Below, piece after piece: positions 1 through 8,358 of a stretch of DNA of 64,000 bases (position 1 is its first letter; every line of letters begins with the position of its first letter). Where the stretch lies: assembly GCA_964557295.1 (NCBI GenBank), contig CAZKZP010000001.1:1-64000 (forward strand), given 5' to 3'. A program made the position numbers and the translations under genes. The notes below the pieces were generated by a model, which saw only the letters and a program-made list of their open reading frames with translations, was not told the DNA's origin and made no database searches. The DNA comes from JBFMHP01 sp964557295 (GTDB lineage: Bacteria > Pseudomonadota > Gammaproteobacteria > RBG-16-57-12).

Positions 1-26
1 ATGGCGATCATCGCAGCGGTGGCTGA

Positions 27-50
27 TCGCAAGCTAAAGCTTGCTCCTAC
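27..50. repeat. REP-like palindromic repeat
   Basis: A short imperfect hairpin, TCGCAAGC-TAAA-GCTTGCTCCTAC. Its reverse strand begins GTAGGAGCAAGC, a variant of the GTAGGAGCGAGC motif seen again at 40796-40974. Such sequences are known as intergenic REP elements in many Gammaproteobacteria. It lies downstream of the MocR-type gene and may help end its transcript. Confidence 0.5.
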
Positions 51-90
51 AGCAGATATCTTTATCCGCCAAGTTAATAATCAGTCCTTC

Positions 91-1500
91 CTAAGTGATC
101 CCCGCCAAAAATTCCACCACCTCCGCCCCATGACATGAGGCCACATTAAACCGCATCCAGGGCGTAGGCTCCTGATGGGGTCGGAACAGATTCCCTGGCG
201 CGAGTGTGATGCCTTGCGTGGCGGCTTGGCTGGCCAGCGCCACGACGTTGATGTGCTCGGGTATCTTCACCCAGATAAACATGCCCCCTTCGGGTTCGAC
301 ATAGAGCGGTAGATTCAGCCGTTCGAAGGTTGTGATGGCTTGTTCGCGGCCCTGTTGCAGTTTGCGACGGGTCTTGTCCAGGTGTTTGCGGTAATAACCG
401 TCGGTGAGCATCTGGTAGATCAGGCGTTCGTCGATCTCCGAGGTGGTCATGCCGGTGAGCAGTTTGAGGTCGGTGAGTTGTTGGGTGAGATCGCGGGAGC
501 AGGCGATGTAACCGACGCGCAGGCTGGCGGAGATGGTTTTGGAATAGCTGCTGAGATAGATCACGCGCTGGAGCTGGTCGAGGGTGGCGAGGCGGGTCGC
601 CGGGCCGGGGTGGAAGTCGCCGTAGATATCGTCTTCGACGATGGTGAGGCCGTGGCGCTCGGCGAGTTGCAGCACGCGGTAGGCCGTGGCCTGGCTGATG
701 CTGGCGCCGGTGGGGTTGTGCAGGATGGAGTTGGTGAAGAATACCCGGGGCTTGTGTTCTTTGATCAGGGCTTCCATCTGGGCGGTGTCGGGGCCGTCGT
801 GATTCCAGGGCACGCCGATGACGCGCGCGCCGAGCGACTTGAGCGCGCCAAACAGCAGGAAATAGCCGGGATCGTCGACCAGCACGGCATCGCCGGGGCG
901 CACCAGGTAACGCGCGAGCAGGTCGAGCGCGTGCGTGGCGCTGCGGGTGAGCAGGATTTGCGCGCTGTCGGCGCTGATGCCGATTTCCGACAGCCGGTGT
1001 TGCAGCCAGTCGCGCAGTGGCGCATAGCCTGCCGGCTGGCCGTAGCTGGTGAGAAAGCTGCCGCTGCGCTTCGATAGCGTGCGCAGGCTGCGCTGGATCC
1101 CGGCCTCGTCCATCCAGTCACAGGGCAGCCAGCCGGCGCCGGGGATGGGTTTGCTGGCCGGCTGTGTCAGCGCATTGCGCAGCAGCCACAGCACATCGGT
1201 GGCGGCATCGAGCTTGATGGTGGTGTGGTGCGCGGCATGGGCACGCGGGCGGGGCGCGATGTAAAAGCCCGAGCCTTGGCGCGATTGCAGGTAGCCCATG
1301 GCAACCAGGCGGTCGTAGGCCGTCACCACGGTGAAGCGGCTGACCTCATGATGGATGGCAAAGGCCCGGATCGATGGCATACGCATGCCGCCGCGCAGCA
1401 CCCGGTCGTCGATGCGTTTTTGCACGGCGTTGACGATTTGATCGACCAGCGGGTTGGGACTGTTGGCATCCAGGCTGATGAGTTTGGTCGGTACTGTCAT
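91..1500 (-). CDS. MocR/PdxR-type GntR-aminotransferase transcriptional regulator
   Basis: A 469-residue protein with an N-terminal GntR winged helix (about residues 13-80, including the VSRFTVVTAYDRL helix) joined to a fold-type I aminotransferase domain. In the second domain the PLP-binding lysine is visible as K321 in SYSKTISASLR, with the usual HNPTG (261-265) and D290-D291-x-Y293 cofactor contacts. MocR proteins are PLP-dependent regulators rather than metabolic aminotransferases, and they often control an adjacent divergent gene. Here the divergent neighbour is a DMT-family exporter, which is its likely target. The effector cannot be read from sequence; PLP with an amino acid or amine is usual. 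The ATG at 1500 places the winged helix at the expected distance. Confidence 0.88.
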   Translation of the reverse strand: MTVPTKLISLDANSPNPLVDQIVNAVQKRIDDRVLRGGMRMPSIRAFAIHHEVSRFTVVTAYDRLVAMGYLQSRQGSGFYIAPRPRAHAAHHTTIKLDAATDVLWLLRNALTQPASKPIPGAGWLPCDWMDEAGIQRSLRTLSKRSGSFLTSYGQPAGYAPLRDWLQHRLSEIGISADSAQILLTRSATHALDLLARYLVRPGDAVLVDDPGYFLLFGALKSLGARVIGVPWNHDGPDTAQMEALIKEHKPRVFFTNSILHNPTGASISQATAYRVLQLAERHGLTIVEDDIYGDFHPGPATRLATLDQLQRVIYLSSYSKTISASLRVGYIACSRDLTQQLTDLKLLTGMTTSEIDERLIYQMLTDGYYRKHLDKTRRKLQQGREQAITTFERLNLPLYVEPEGGMFIWVKIPEHINVVALASQAATQGITLAPGNLFRPHQEPTPWMRFNVASCHGAEVVEFLAGIT

Positions 1501-1512
1501 GGTGGTCGCCCC

Positions 1513-1551
1513 GGTACAGGTGTTTGAGGTATCCGCAAAACTGTACCTGTA
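1513..1551. promoter_or_regulatory. candidate MocR operator in divergent promoter region
   Basis: The 98-bp space between the MocR gene and the DMT exporter contains the inverted pair GGTACAG (1513-1519) / CTGTACC (1541-1547), with overlapping TACAGGT (1515-1521) / ACCTGTA (1545-1551). A TTGTCA hexamer at 1553 lies next to the right arm and could be a -35 for the exporter. Regulators of this class usually bind paired short repeats in such divergent regions. The assignment is inferred. Confidence 0.45.
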
Positions 1552-1598
1552 TTGTCAGGACAAGGTCCACTACTGTGATGTTTTGCAGGAGGTGCGAC

Positions 1599-2504
1599 AT
1601 GGCGGACGGCGTGCGGAGTAATGAAGGCAGGGTATCCAACGACACCCTTGGCCTCATGTTCGGTGTGCTGGGCGTGGCGGGGTTTAGTGTGACCCTGCCG
1701 GCGACGCGCGTGGCAGTGAATTACCTCGATCCAACCACGGTCGGGCTGGGGCGCGCCCTGGTGGCGGCAGTGTGCGCCTTGGCGTTGTTGTGGATGACAC
1801 GTCAGCCGCGCCCGACGCGGGATCAGGTGCGCGGGCTGGCCATCGTAGCGCTGGGGGTGATCATCGGGTTTCCGCTCCTGTCTGCCATTGCGTTGCAGAG
1901 TTTGCCCGCCGCCCATGGGGCGATAATCGTGGCGATCCTGCCCATGCTGACCGCGATAGTGGGGGCGTTGCGCATGCGTCAGCGACCCTCGGCCGGATTC
2001 TGGTTGATGAGCATGGCGGGGAGCGCGCTGGTGCTGATGTTTGCGCTGAGCAACGGGGTGGCGGGTCTGCAGGCGGCGGATGGCGTACTATTGCTGGCGT
2101 GTCTGGCGGCGGCGGTTGGTTATGCCGAGGGCGGTCGCTTGGCTGGAGAGATGGGTGGCTGGCAGGTGATTTGCTGGGCGCTGGTCCTGACCGCGCCGTT
2201 TCTGCTGGCGCCGGTGGGCTGGGCGGTGTATCGCCATGGACTCGAGGCGCCGCTGTCGGGCTGGCTGGCGTTTGCTTATGTGAGTTTGGTGAGCCAGTTC
2301 ACTGCGTTTTTTCTCTGGTACCAAGGCATGGCGCTGGCGGGGGTGGTGCGGGTGAGTCAGATGCAACTGCTTCAACCGTTCATGACCTTGCTGGTGGCCG
2401 CGCTGTTGCTGGATGAAACGGTGACCTCCAGCATGCTAGGGTTTGCATGTGCGGTGGTGGTGACGGTGGCGATGGGCCGCCGGATGACGATTGTGCAGCG
2501 ATAA
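1599..2504 (+). CDS. DMT superfamily (EamA) transporter
   Basis: An integral inner-membrane protein of 301 residues with about ten hydrophobic segments and two EamA-type repeats, the usual size and layout of the drug/metabolite transporter superfamily. Members export amino acids, nucleobases or other small metabolites, but the substrate is not visible here. I start it at ATG 1599 because CAGGAGGT lies just upstream and the upstream in-frame codons encode no membrane segment. It is divergent from the MocR regulator, which probably controls it, and is followed after 14 bp by a cupin gene, so the two are probably co-transcribed. Confidence 0.85.
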   Translation: MADGVRSNEGRVSNDTLGLMFGVLGVAGFSVTLPATRVAVNYLDPTTVGLGRALVAAVCALALLWMTRQPRPTRDQVRGLAIVALGVIIGFPLLSAIALQSLPAAHGAIIVAILPMLTAIVGALRMRQRPSAGFWLMSMAGSALVLMFALSNGVAGLQAADGVLLLACLAAAVGYAEGGRLAGEMGGWQVICWALVLTAPFLLAPVGWAVYRHGLEAPLSGWLAFAYVSLVSQFTAFFLWYQGMALAGVVRVSQMQLLQPFMTLLVAALLLDETVTSSMLGFACAVVVTVAMGRRMTIVQR

Positions 2505-2518
2505 CAGGAAGGACAAAG

Positions 2519-2995
2519 ATGGATACCCGAAAATTGCTTTTAACGGCGAGCGATATCGAGCAGATGCCCGGTGAATGCAAGGTGCATTTTCTCAACCCCA
2601 ATGCGGTGCGCCTCAATAAGTCGCTGGGCGATGCCGTGGGCCTGAGCCAGATCGGCGTGCACATGATTTATGTCGAGCCGGGGCGAGAGGCCACCGAGTA
2701 CCACATCCACCATTACGAAGAAGAATGTGTGTATGTGTTGTCGGGCAACGCGACGGCGATCATCGGCAATGATCGGTACACGCTCGGGCCAGGCGATTTC
2801 ATCGGTCTGCCGCGCAATACCGTGGCGCACACGATCATCAATGACGGCAGCGAGACGCTGGTCTGCCTGGTGACGGGGCAGCGACTGTTGCAGGATGTAT
2901 CCGATTATCCCAACCAAGGCAAACGTCTGTACCGCAATAGCGGCCAATGGGATTTGGTGGATCAGGGTGCGATGCGCGACCCGCGGGCAAAGTGA
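2519..2995 (+). CDS. cupin-domain protein
   Basis: A single-domain cupin of 158 residues. The first cupin motif is seen as EYHIHHYEEECVYVL, with two histidines and a glutamate suited to metal binding, and the second as LGPGDFIGLPRNTVAH. The ATG at 2519 follows an AGGAAGGA ribosome-binding site. Such proteins range from isomerases to small-molecule binding proteins, so function cannot be fixed. Its position behind the MocR-controlled exporter suggests a role in handling the same metabolite. Confidence 0.82.
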   Translation: MDTRKLLLTASDIEQMPGECKVHFLNPNAVRLNKSLGDAVGLSQIGVHMIYVEPGREATEYHIHHYEEECVYVLSGNATAIIGNDRYTLGPGDFIGLPRNTVAHTIINDGSETLVCLVTGQRLLQDVSDYPNQGKRLYRNSGQWDLVDQGAMRDPRAK

Positions 2996-3011
2996 CGGAA
3001 GGAAAGATACA

Positions 3012-3165
3012 AGGTTGGGCTGAATGTTTTTTATGAAGTCCAACACGAGCGCTGCTGTTACATTGAACGCGGAATGGTGCGCCAAGCTTGGTATGCCATG
3101 AATGACTGGATAGGTGGTTGCGGTGAGCAGCGCGATGTTGGGCTTCACTTTGTTCAGCCCAACCT
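3012..3165. repeat. element with 13-bp inverted ends
   Basis: The 13-bp sequence AGGTTGGGCTGAA at 3012-3024 is repeated inverted at 3153-3165 (TTCAGCCCAACCT), enclosing about 130 bp without a gene. A further copy of the core makes a hairpin at the right side (GTTGGGCT 3137-3144 / AGCCCAAC 3156-3163). It resembles the GTTGGGCT-type dispersed intergenic repeats of Proteobacteria. No transposase is present and no target duplication is obvious. Confidence 0.5.
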
Positions 3166-3215
3166 ACCATGAGCCCGCCCATCAGTTTTTAACAAGTCCC
3201 GGCGACTACAACGCA

Positions 3216-3959
3216 ATGCATAGTCTCTTATTCGATTTTACCGCGACGCAATTGCTGCTGACGGCGCTGCTTTTCGTCTGGACCGGGTTTGTCCGTAGCG
3301 GTCTGGGTTTTGGCGGTGCGGCGCTGGGCCTGCCGCTGATGCTGTTCATCCTCGATCAACCGCTGTTCTGGCTGCCGGTGATCGGCTTGCATCTGCTGTT
3401 TTTCTCCGCGCTGACGCTGCGCACGCGCATCGACAATGTCGACTGGTCCTATCTGAAGGCGACCAGCCTCTATATCATCCCCGCCGCCGTGGTGGGGGTG
3501 TTCGGCTTGATCAATCTGCCCACGCGGATACTGGTGACGTTTATCTATGGCATCACGCTGTTTTACGCCGTGATGTGGATGTTCAATCTGTCGATCAGCA
3601 GCAAAGGCGGTTGGAGCGACAAGGTGCTGCTCGCGCTCGGAGGCTACGTGGCGGGCACTTCGCTCACCGGCGCGCCGCTGATGGTCGCGGTATATATGCG
3701 TAATATCGCCGCCGCGCAATTGCGCAATACGCTGTTTGTGTTGTGGTTCGTGCTCGTGAGCCTGAAGATGAGCACCTTCGTCGCGCTCGGCGTGCCGCTG
3801 CACTGGCAGTCCTCGCTGCTGCTGTTGCCCGCCGCGGCGATCGGCCATGTCATCGGCCTCAAGTTTCACGATATGATTTTGCGCAACGACCGGCTGTTCA
3901 AACAGATCATCGGCGGGGTGATGGCCGCGATCAGCGTCGCGGGGTTGTGGAGCAGCTAG
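3216..3959 (+). CDS. TauE/SafE family (sulfite exporter-like) membrane permease
   Basis: A 247-residue, highly hydrophobic protein with about seven to eight membrane segments. The N-terminal GFVRSGLGFGGAALGLPL loop is typical of the TauE/SafE family, and a second related motif, GGYVAGTSLTGAPLM, lies in the C-terminal half. The family moves sulfonates, sulfite or organic anions across the inner membrane, and the substrate here is unknown. A start at 3114 is formally possible, but that stretch lies in the inverted-repeat element, so ATG 3216 is preferred. It is convergent with the SDR gene. Confidence 0.82.
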   Translation: MHSLLFDFTATQLLLTALLFVWTGFVRSGLGFGGAALGLPLMLFILDQPLFWLPVIGLHLLFFSALTLRTRIDNVDWSYLKATSLYIIPAAVVGVFGLINLPTRILVTFIYGITLFYAVMWMFNLSISSKGGWSDKVLLALGGYVAGTSLTGAPLMVAVYMRNIAAAQLRNTLFVLWFVLVSLKMSTFVALGVPLHWQSSLLLLPAAAIGHVIGLKFHDMILRNDRLFKQIIGGVMAAISVAGLWSS

Positions 3960-4001
3960 TGCCGCAATTTCGCATCGGTAATTGGGGGCGATGCTACATG
4001 G

Positions 4002-4047
4002 CGGGGCAGGGTGCCGAGAACGAACTGTATCGCATGGCCCTGCCCCG
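4002..4047. terminator. stem-loop between convergent genes
   Basis: A perfect 10-bp stem CGGGGCAGGG (4002-4011) / CCCTGCCCCG (4038-4047) with a 26-nt loop lies between the stop codons of the permease and the SDR gene. No long T-run follows, so it is a likely but not textbook bidirectional terminator. Confidence 0.5.
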
Positions 4048-4055
4048 TTATCCCC

Positions 4056-4826
4056 TCAATAATTCACCCGGCTGGTCCAGCCGCCCTCTACCACCAGATT
4101 GCTGCCGGTGATAAACGATGCCGCGGGTGAGCAGAGGAACACGGCAGGTTTGGCCACTTCGGTCGGTTCGCCCATGCGTCCCATCGGGTTGCGGGCGAAG
4201 AAGTGTTGATAGAGTTCCGGCATCTGGCGTTTGGCATTGCCCCAGAACCCATCCTCTACATAGATGGTGCCCGGTGACAGGGTGTTCACCCGAATCTTCT
4301 GCGGCGCCAGGCGGCGCGCCAGCCCCTTGGCGTAGTGGACCAATCCGGCCTTGAAGGCGGCGTAGGCGCTCTCCATGTCGGTTTCGGCGATGGCGGCGCT
4401 GGATAAGATCAGAATGGCGGCTTCCCCTCTTTCCGCGGCGGCCTGTTTCAGGTAGGGCATGGCCGTCTCGATGGTGTTGACGGTGCCCATCAGGTCCACC
4501 GCGTAACCCGCCTGCCAGTCTCCCGCCGTGGTGCCGGCACCAAAGGCGCTGGGATTGGCCATCACGATATCGATGCCGCCTAGTTGCTGCGCCGATTGTT
4601 CAATCCAGCGCCGCAGTGCGGCCGGGTCACTCACATCCACCGCATTGCCATAGGCATCGATGCCGAGGCGCTGCAACTGTTCCAGCGTGGCGCGCACTTG
4701 CTGCGCATTGCGGGCACACAACGCAATGTCCGCGCCCTCGTAGGCAAAGGCCATGGCCGTGGCGCGCCCAATGCCCCGCGTCCCGCCGGTGATCAGTACC
4801 TTTTTCCCTGTTAAGCCCAGTTCCAT
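4056..4826 (-). CDS. SDR family oxidoreductase
   Basis: A classical short-chain dehydrogenase/reductase of 256 residues. The nucleotide-binding TGGTRGIG motif is at residues 13-20, the catalytic serine at S142/S143, and the Y155-AAF-K159 pair gives the active site. The usual NNAG motif is replaced by ANPSA (90-94), as in several members with unusual substrates. It should reduce or oxidise a carbonyl/alcohol with NAD(P)(H); the substrate is unknown. It is transcribed divergently from an AraC-type regulator with about 100 bp between them, suggesting control by that regulator. Confidence 0.87.
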   Translation of the reverse strand: MELGLTGKKVLITGGTRGIGRATAMAFAYEGADIALCARNAQQVRATLEQLQRLGIDAYGNAVDVSDPAALRRWIEQSAQQLGGIDIVMANPSAFGAGTTAGDWQAGYAVDLMGTVNTIETAMPYLKQAAAERGEAAILILSSAAIAETDMESAYAAFKAGLVHYAKGLARRLAPQKIRVNTLSPGTIYVEDGFWGNAKRQMPELYQHFFARNPMGRMGEPTEVAKPAVFLCSPAASFITGSNLVVEGGWTSRVNY

Positions 4827-4930
4827 ATTGGTTGCTCCCGTTTGTTGTTAAGCTGTGGGCTTACGATACGGGCGGGGCGTCAGCCGCGCCATTTCCCAGC
4901 CTCTTGAGTTTTTGTGCGAGCGTCTTTGTT

Positions 4931-5845
4931 ATGGATTCACTACAGACATTTTTTCCAACATTGCAGGTGAAACAAGCGGTGTATACCCGCGTTGAGGTGA
5001 GTGCCCCCTGGGGCTTTGACTTCATGCCCTATCGCCACACCAAGTTCGGTATCGTCACCCAAGGGGCCTGTTATTTTGATTTGAATGATGGCGAAGCGCC
5101 CATCAAATTGGAGCAGGGTTGCTGCTACCTGTTGACCCGGGGTGACGCCTTTCGGTTGCGGGATACCAGCCTCAGCGCGACGATTGATTTTGCAGATGCG
5201 CTCCAGTACTTGGATGGCCGCCTGCTGCGCTATGGTGGCGGTGGTGAGCAGACCACCCTCGTCGGCGGGCGTTTTATCTTCGCCGGGAACAGCTATCCGC
5301 CCGTGCTGGATCTGTTGCCGCCGCTGATCCATTTCAAGGTGAGCGACAAGGAGCTTGGCGCTCTGGTGGCCACCATCGAACTGCTCGCCAACGAGACCGA
5401 TCAGCCCAGCCTGGGTTCCGCCATGATGGTCGACCGGCTGGCGGATATCTTCTTCATCCAAACCCTGCGGGCCTACTGGCTCTCCGATGCCCAGCGAGGG
5501 GTGGGCTGGTTGGGCGCAGTGGCGGATGACAAACTCGTCTGTGCAATCCGTTTGATCCACCAGCAGTTCCAACGGGAGTGGAGCGTCGCCGGACTGGCTA
5601 AACAGGCGGGCATGTCACGCGCGGTGTTTTCTGCCCGGTTTACCGAGAAACTGGGAACCTCTCCCATGGCGTACCTGACCCGCTATCGTCTCTACCAAGC
5701 ACAACAGCGATTGCACAAGCCCGGGGCAAGCATGGCGCAGATTGCTGCGGAGGTTGGCTACAGCTCCGAAGCCGCCTTCAGCAAGGCCTTCAAGAGGGAG
5801 CTGGGGATCGCCCCCGGGGCATATCGGCGAAACAGGGCGGGGTGA
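4931..5845 (+). CDS. AraC family transcriptional regulator
   Basis: A 304-residue regulator with an N-terminal cupin-like sensor domain (about 1-190) and a C-terminal double helix-turn-helix of the AraC/XylS type (about 205-300). The second recognition region has the family signature around IAAEVGYSSEAAFSKAFKRE. The ATG at 4931 is chosen because it begins the folded sensor domain; the upstream in-frame stretch is low-complexity and unconserved in appearance. It probably controls the divergent SDR gene in response to a small ligand. Confidence 0.86.
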   Translation: MDSLQTFFPTLQVKQAVYTRVEVSAPWGFDFMPYRHTKFGIVTQGACYFDLNDGEAPIKLEQGCCYLLTRGDAFRLRDTSLSATIDFADALQYLDGRLLRYGGGGEQTTLVGGRFIFAGNSYPPVLDLLPPLIHFKVSDKELGALVATIELLANETDQPSLGSAMMVDRLADIFFIQTLRAYWLSDAQRGVGWLGAVADDKLVCAIRLIHQQFQREWSVAGLAKQAGMSRAVFSARFTEKLGTSPMAYLTRYRLYQAQQRLHKPGASMAQIAAEVGYSSEAAFSKAFKRELGIAPGAYRRNRAG

Positions 5846-6047
5846 GTGAGGGGTGGGCCGCCCAATTCACGGACACTCTTAATCCGAGATGCCTACGAAT
5901 TCAGGTTTGATTGAGATAGCCACATACTAACCCTAACCATGACAAAGCTTGGTCGCTGCAGGAAGCGGTCATTGAGATGGAGCGCATGATCGGCCACGGA
6001 GTTCCTTGCGTACGCCACTCAAACTCAACGATTGTTAAGGGGGCGAT

Positions 6048-6437
6048 ATGTTTACCAACACTACCTTGTTCAGTTTCTATAAACACCTAATGGCCGTTGT
6101 TTGCCTGACCTTCTCATCCTGGCTGCTTGTGGGGGAGGCGGGGATGGTGACGGCGGCGGTGGAACGCCGACACTCGCACTCTTCGCTGGAAACCTGAACG
6201 GCGCCGGAAACGCTCAGTGCGGATAACATCTATGTCGCGGATACGGGAAATCACACCATCCGCAAGATCACCCCGGCGGGCGCGGTGAGCACTGTCGTGG
6301 GTGAAGCAGGAAGAGCCAACTTTGTGCCGGGGGCATTGCCCGGAATATTGTCAGAACCGAGGGGCGTGGCTGTGCATGGCACTTCACTTTACATCACCAT
6401 GGGGAACGGCGTTGCGGTGGTGACCAATCTGCCGTAG
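6048..6437 (+). pseudogene. decayed NHL-repeat lipoprotein
   Basis: Three fragments in two frames together look like one old gene. From ATG 6048 the frame gives a hydrophobic start. After a shift near 6105-6112 a neighbouring frame gives LLILAACGGGGDGDGGG, a textbook lipobox followed by a glycine linker, then ALFAGNLNGAGN and a stop. The original frame then resumes near 6213 with DNIYVADTGNHTIRKITPAG, a clear NHL/beta-propeller repeat, running to TAG at 6435-6437. Two frameshifts plus the loss of most of the expected propeller repeats argue for a pseudogene; errors in a draft assembly could explain the shifts but not the missing repeats. Bases 5846-6047 hold nothing recognisable. Confidence 0.6.
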
Positions 6438-6517
6438 GACGATGCGTCTACCTGCCGGCGCTGCCGGTGACTGCAATAATCTCCGCGCCGCGTCCGGAAT
6501 GAGGCATTGGTCAGGCC

Positions 6518-6910
6518 TTACTTAAGCTGTTGCCGGTGCTCTTCGATCAGCGCGGTCAATTCGCGGTCGAGCAGGGCTTCATCTCCCAGATTCAGTTCGA
6601 TCAGCCGGCGCAGGTGGGTGATGCTGTCGAGGCCGATGTGCAGGCAATGCAGGCCGACGTGGTCTGCTTCGACGTGGGCGACTTCGGCTTCCATGCGGAT
6701 GATCGTGTCGTGATCGCCCAGGTCGAGTTCGATGAGGAAGTGATCTCCTGTTCCGGCGGACCAGCTCCGGGGCCGTTCGATCAGGGCGCCCTTGAGCGAG
6801 AGGTCCAATAGCGGGGTGTGCCAGCTGCCCGAGGCGTTCACCAGATGGGCCGTGACATGGAAAGGGATGCGGGTAAATTTCCGTCGTTCTGTCGCGCTCA
6901 TGGGGCTCAC
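6518..6910 (-). CDS. PilZ domain protein
   Basis: A 130-residue, single-domain PilZ protein. The cyclic-di-GMP contacts are visible: an R-x3-R element (R10/R14 in RRKFTR) and the DLSLKG motif at 36-41 (D/NxSxxG). PilZ proteins act as cyclic-di-GMP receptors in motility, adhesion or exopolysaccharide control. It is encoded just downstream of dapE on the same strand. The partner it regulates is not evident. The window encodes several enzymes able to make or degrade the ligand. Confidence 0.85.
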   Translation of the reverse strand: MSPMSATERRKFTRIPFHVTAHLVNASGSWHTPLLDLSLKGALIERPRSWSAGTGDHFLIELDLGDHDTIIRMEAEVAHVEADHVGLHCLHIGLDSITHLRRLIELNLGDEALLDRELTALIEEHRQQLK

Positions 6911-6937
6911 CGTTGGTTATGCTGGGTTCAATTAGGA

Positions 6938-8077
6938 TTATTCATCGGCCGTTAGGAGATTTTCTAAAATCCGCCGGTATATATCCGTGAGCAGGTCGAG
7001 GTCGGCGACCGCCACGCACTCGTTGACCTTGTGGATGGTGGCGTTGACCGGGCCGAGCTCCACCACTTGCGCCCCGGTGGGGGCGATGAAGCGGCCGTCC
7101 GAGGTGCCGCCCGAGGTGGAAAGCTCGGTGGTGAGGCCGGTCACGCCCAAAATCGCCCGGCTGACGGCGTCCACCAACGTGCCTTTTGCGGTAAGGAACG
7201 GTTTGCCGGAGAGACTCCACTCCAGATCGTAGTCCAGATTGTGCTTGTCCAGGATGGCCGTCATGCGCTGCTTGAGTTGCTCATGGGTGGTCTCGGTGGA
7301 GTAGCGGAAGTTGAAGATGACCTCGACCTCGCCGGGGATCACATTCGTGGCGCCGGTGCCGCCCTTGATGTTGGAGATCTGAAACGAGGTGGCGGGGAAG
7401 AATTCATTGCCGCGATCCCACTCGATGCCGGCGAGTTCGGCCAGCGCCGGGGCGGCGCGATGGATGGGGTTGACGGCCAGGTGCGGGTAGGCGACATGGC
7501 CTTGCACGCCCTTGACGATGAGCCGCCCGCCCAGGGAGCCGCGCCGACCGTTCTTGATGACATCGCCGACCCGCGCGGTGCTGGTGGGTTCGCCGACCAG
7601 GCAGGCGTCGATCCTGATGTTGTGCGCGCTGAGATGCTCCACCACCTTGACGGTGCCGTTGATCGACGGGCCTTCCTCGTCGCTGGTGATCAGAAAGCCG
7701 ATCGAGCCGCGGTGGTCCGGATGGTGGGCGATGAACGCCTCGCAGGCTACCACCATGGCGGCGAGGCTGCCCTTCATGTCGGCCGCGCCGCGCCCGTAGA
7801 GCAGGCCGTTGCGGATCGTCGGTTCGAAGGGCGGCGTTGCCCAGGCCGAGGCCGGACCGGGGGGCACGACATCGCTGTGCCCGGCAAAGACGAACAAGGG
7901 GGCGGTATCGCCCCGGCGCGCCCAGAAATTATTCACCTCGCCGAAGGGTAGGGGTTCGACGGTAAAACCGATCGCCTGAAGGCGTTGGATCATCAAGTCA
8001 TGGCAGCCGGCGTCATCCGGGGTCACCGAGGGGCAGGCGATCAGTTTTTTGGCAAGGTCGAGGGTGGCTGAGGTCAT
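6938..8077 (-). CDS. dapE: succinyl-diaminopimelate desuccinylase
   Basis: A di-zinc M20-family hydrolase of 379 residues, full length for DapE. Metal-ligand motifs are present: AGHSDVVPPG with H67/D69, GRGAADMKG with D100, and TSDEEG with catalytic E134 and ligand E135. It converts N-succinyl-LL-2,6-diaminopimelate to LL-diaminopimelate and succinate for lysine and peptidoglycan synthesis. dapD and dapC lie 3-4 kb away on the same strand, so the succinylase branch is represented by three genes here, separated by mgtE and a PEP-CTERM gene. Confidence 0.95.
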   Translation of the reverse strand: MTSATLDLAKKLIACPSVTPDDAGCHDLMIQRLQAIGFTVEPLPFGEVNNFWARRGDTAPLFVFAGHSDVVPPGPASAWATPPFEPTIRNGLLYGRGAADMKGSLAAMVVACEAFIAHHPDHRGSIGFLITSDEEGPSINGTVKVVEHLSAHNIRIDACLVGEPTSTARVGDVIKNGRRGSLGGRLIVKGVQGHVAYPHLAVNPIHRAAPALAELAGIEWDRGNEFFPATSFQISNIKGGTGATNVIPGEVEVIFNFRYSTETTHEQLKQRMTAILDKHNLDYDLEWSLSGKPFLTAKGTLVDAVSRAILGVTGLTTELSTSGGTSDGRFIAPTGAQVVELGPVNATIHKVNECVAVADLDLLTDIYRRILENLLTADE

Positions 8078-8358
8078 GTCGTGTCTTACATTTTCGTGGT
8101 CACGGGAGTCGCCAAGGATATCACTTTTTCTCGTCGCGCCGCGATGGCTCGCCAGCCGAGTGGGTGCGTTCTACGTTCGTGGTGAAGCGGTGGTTGCTTG
8201 GCGATGCGTTACGTGTTGTAAAAGATCATACAAGTTGCGATAGTTTTCTTGTCAGAGTCGTGGGGCTTGTATATCCTGCCTTTCGCCTGCATGGATGAAA
8301 TCCCCGTTGATCCAGCAACGCGGGCGCCTCGCAATGTTCGACGCAAGAGTGTGCAGTG

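Noticed and set aside
3012..3165. Miniature transposon upstream of the TauE gene
   Set aside because: Inverted ends are present, but I see no target-site duplication and no second full copy in the window, so it is listed only as a repeat.
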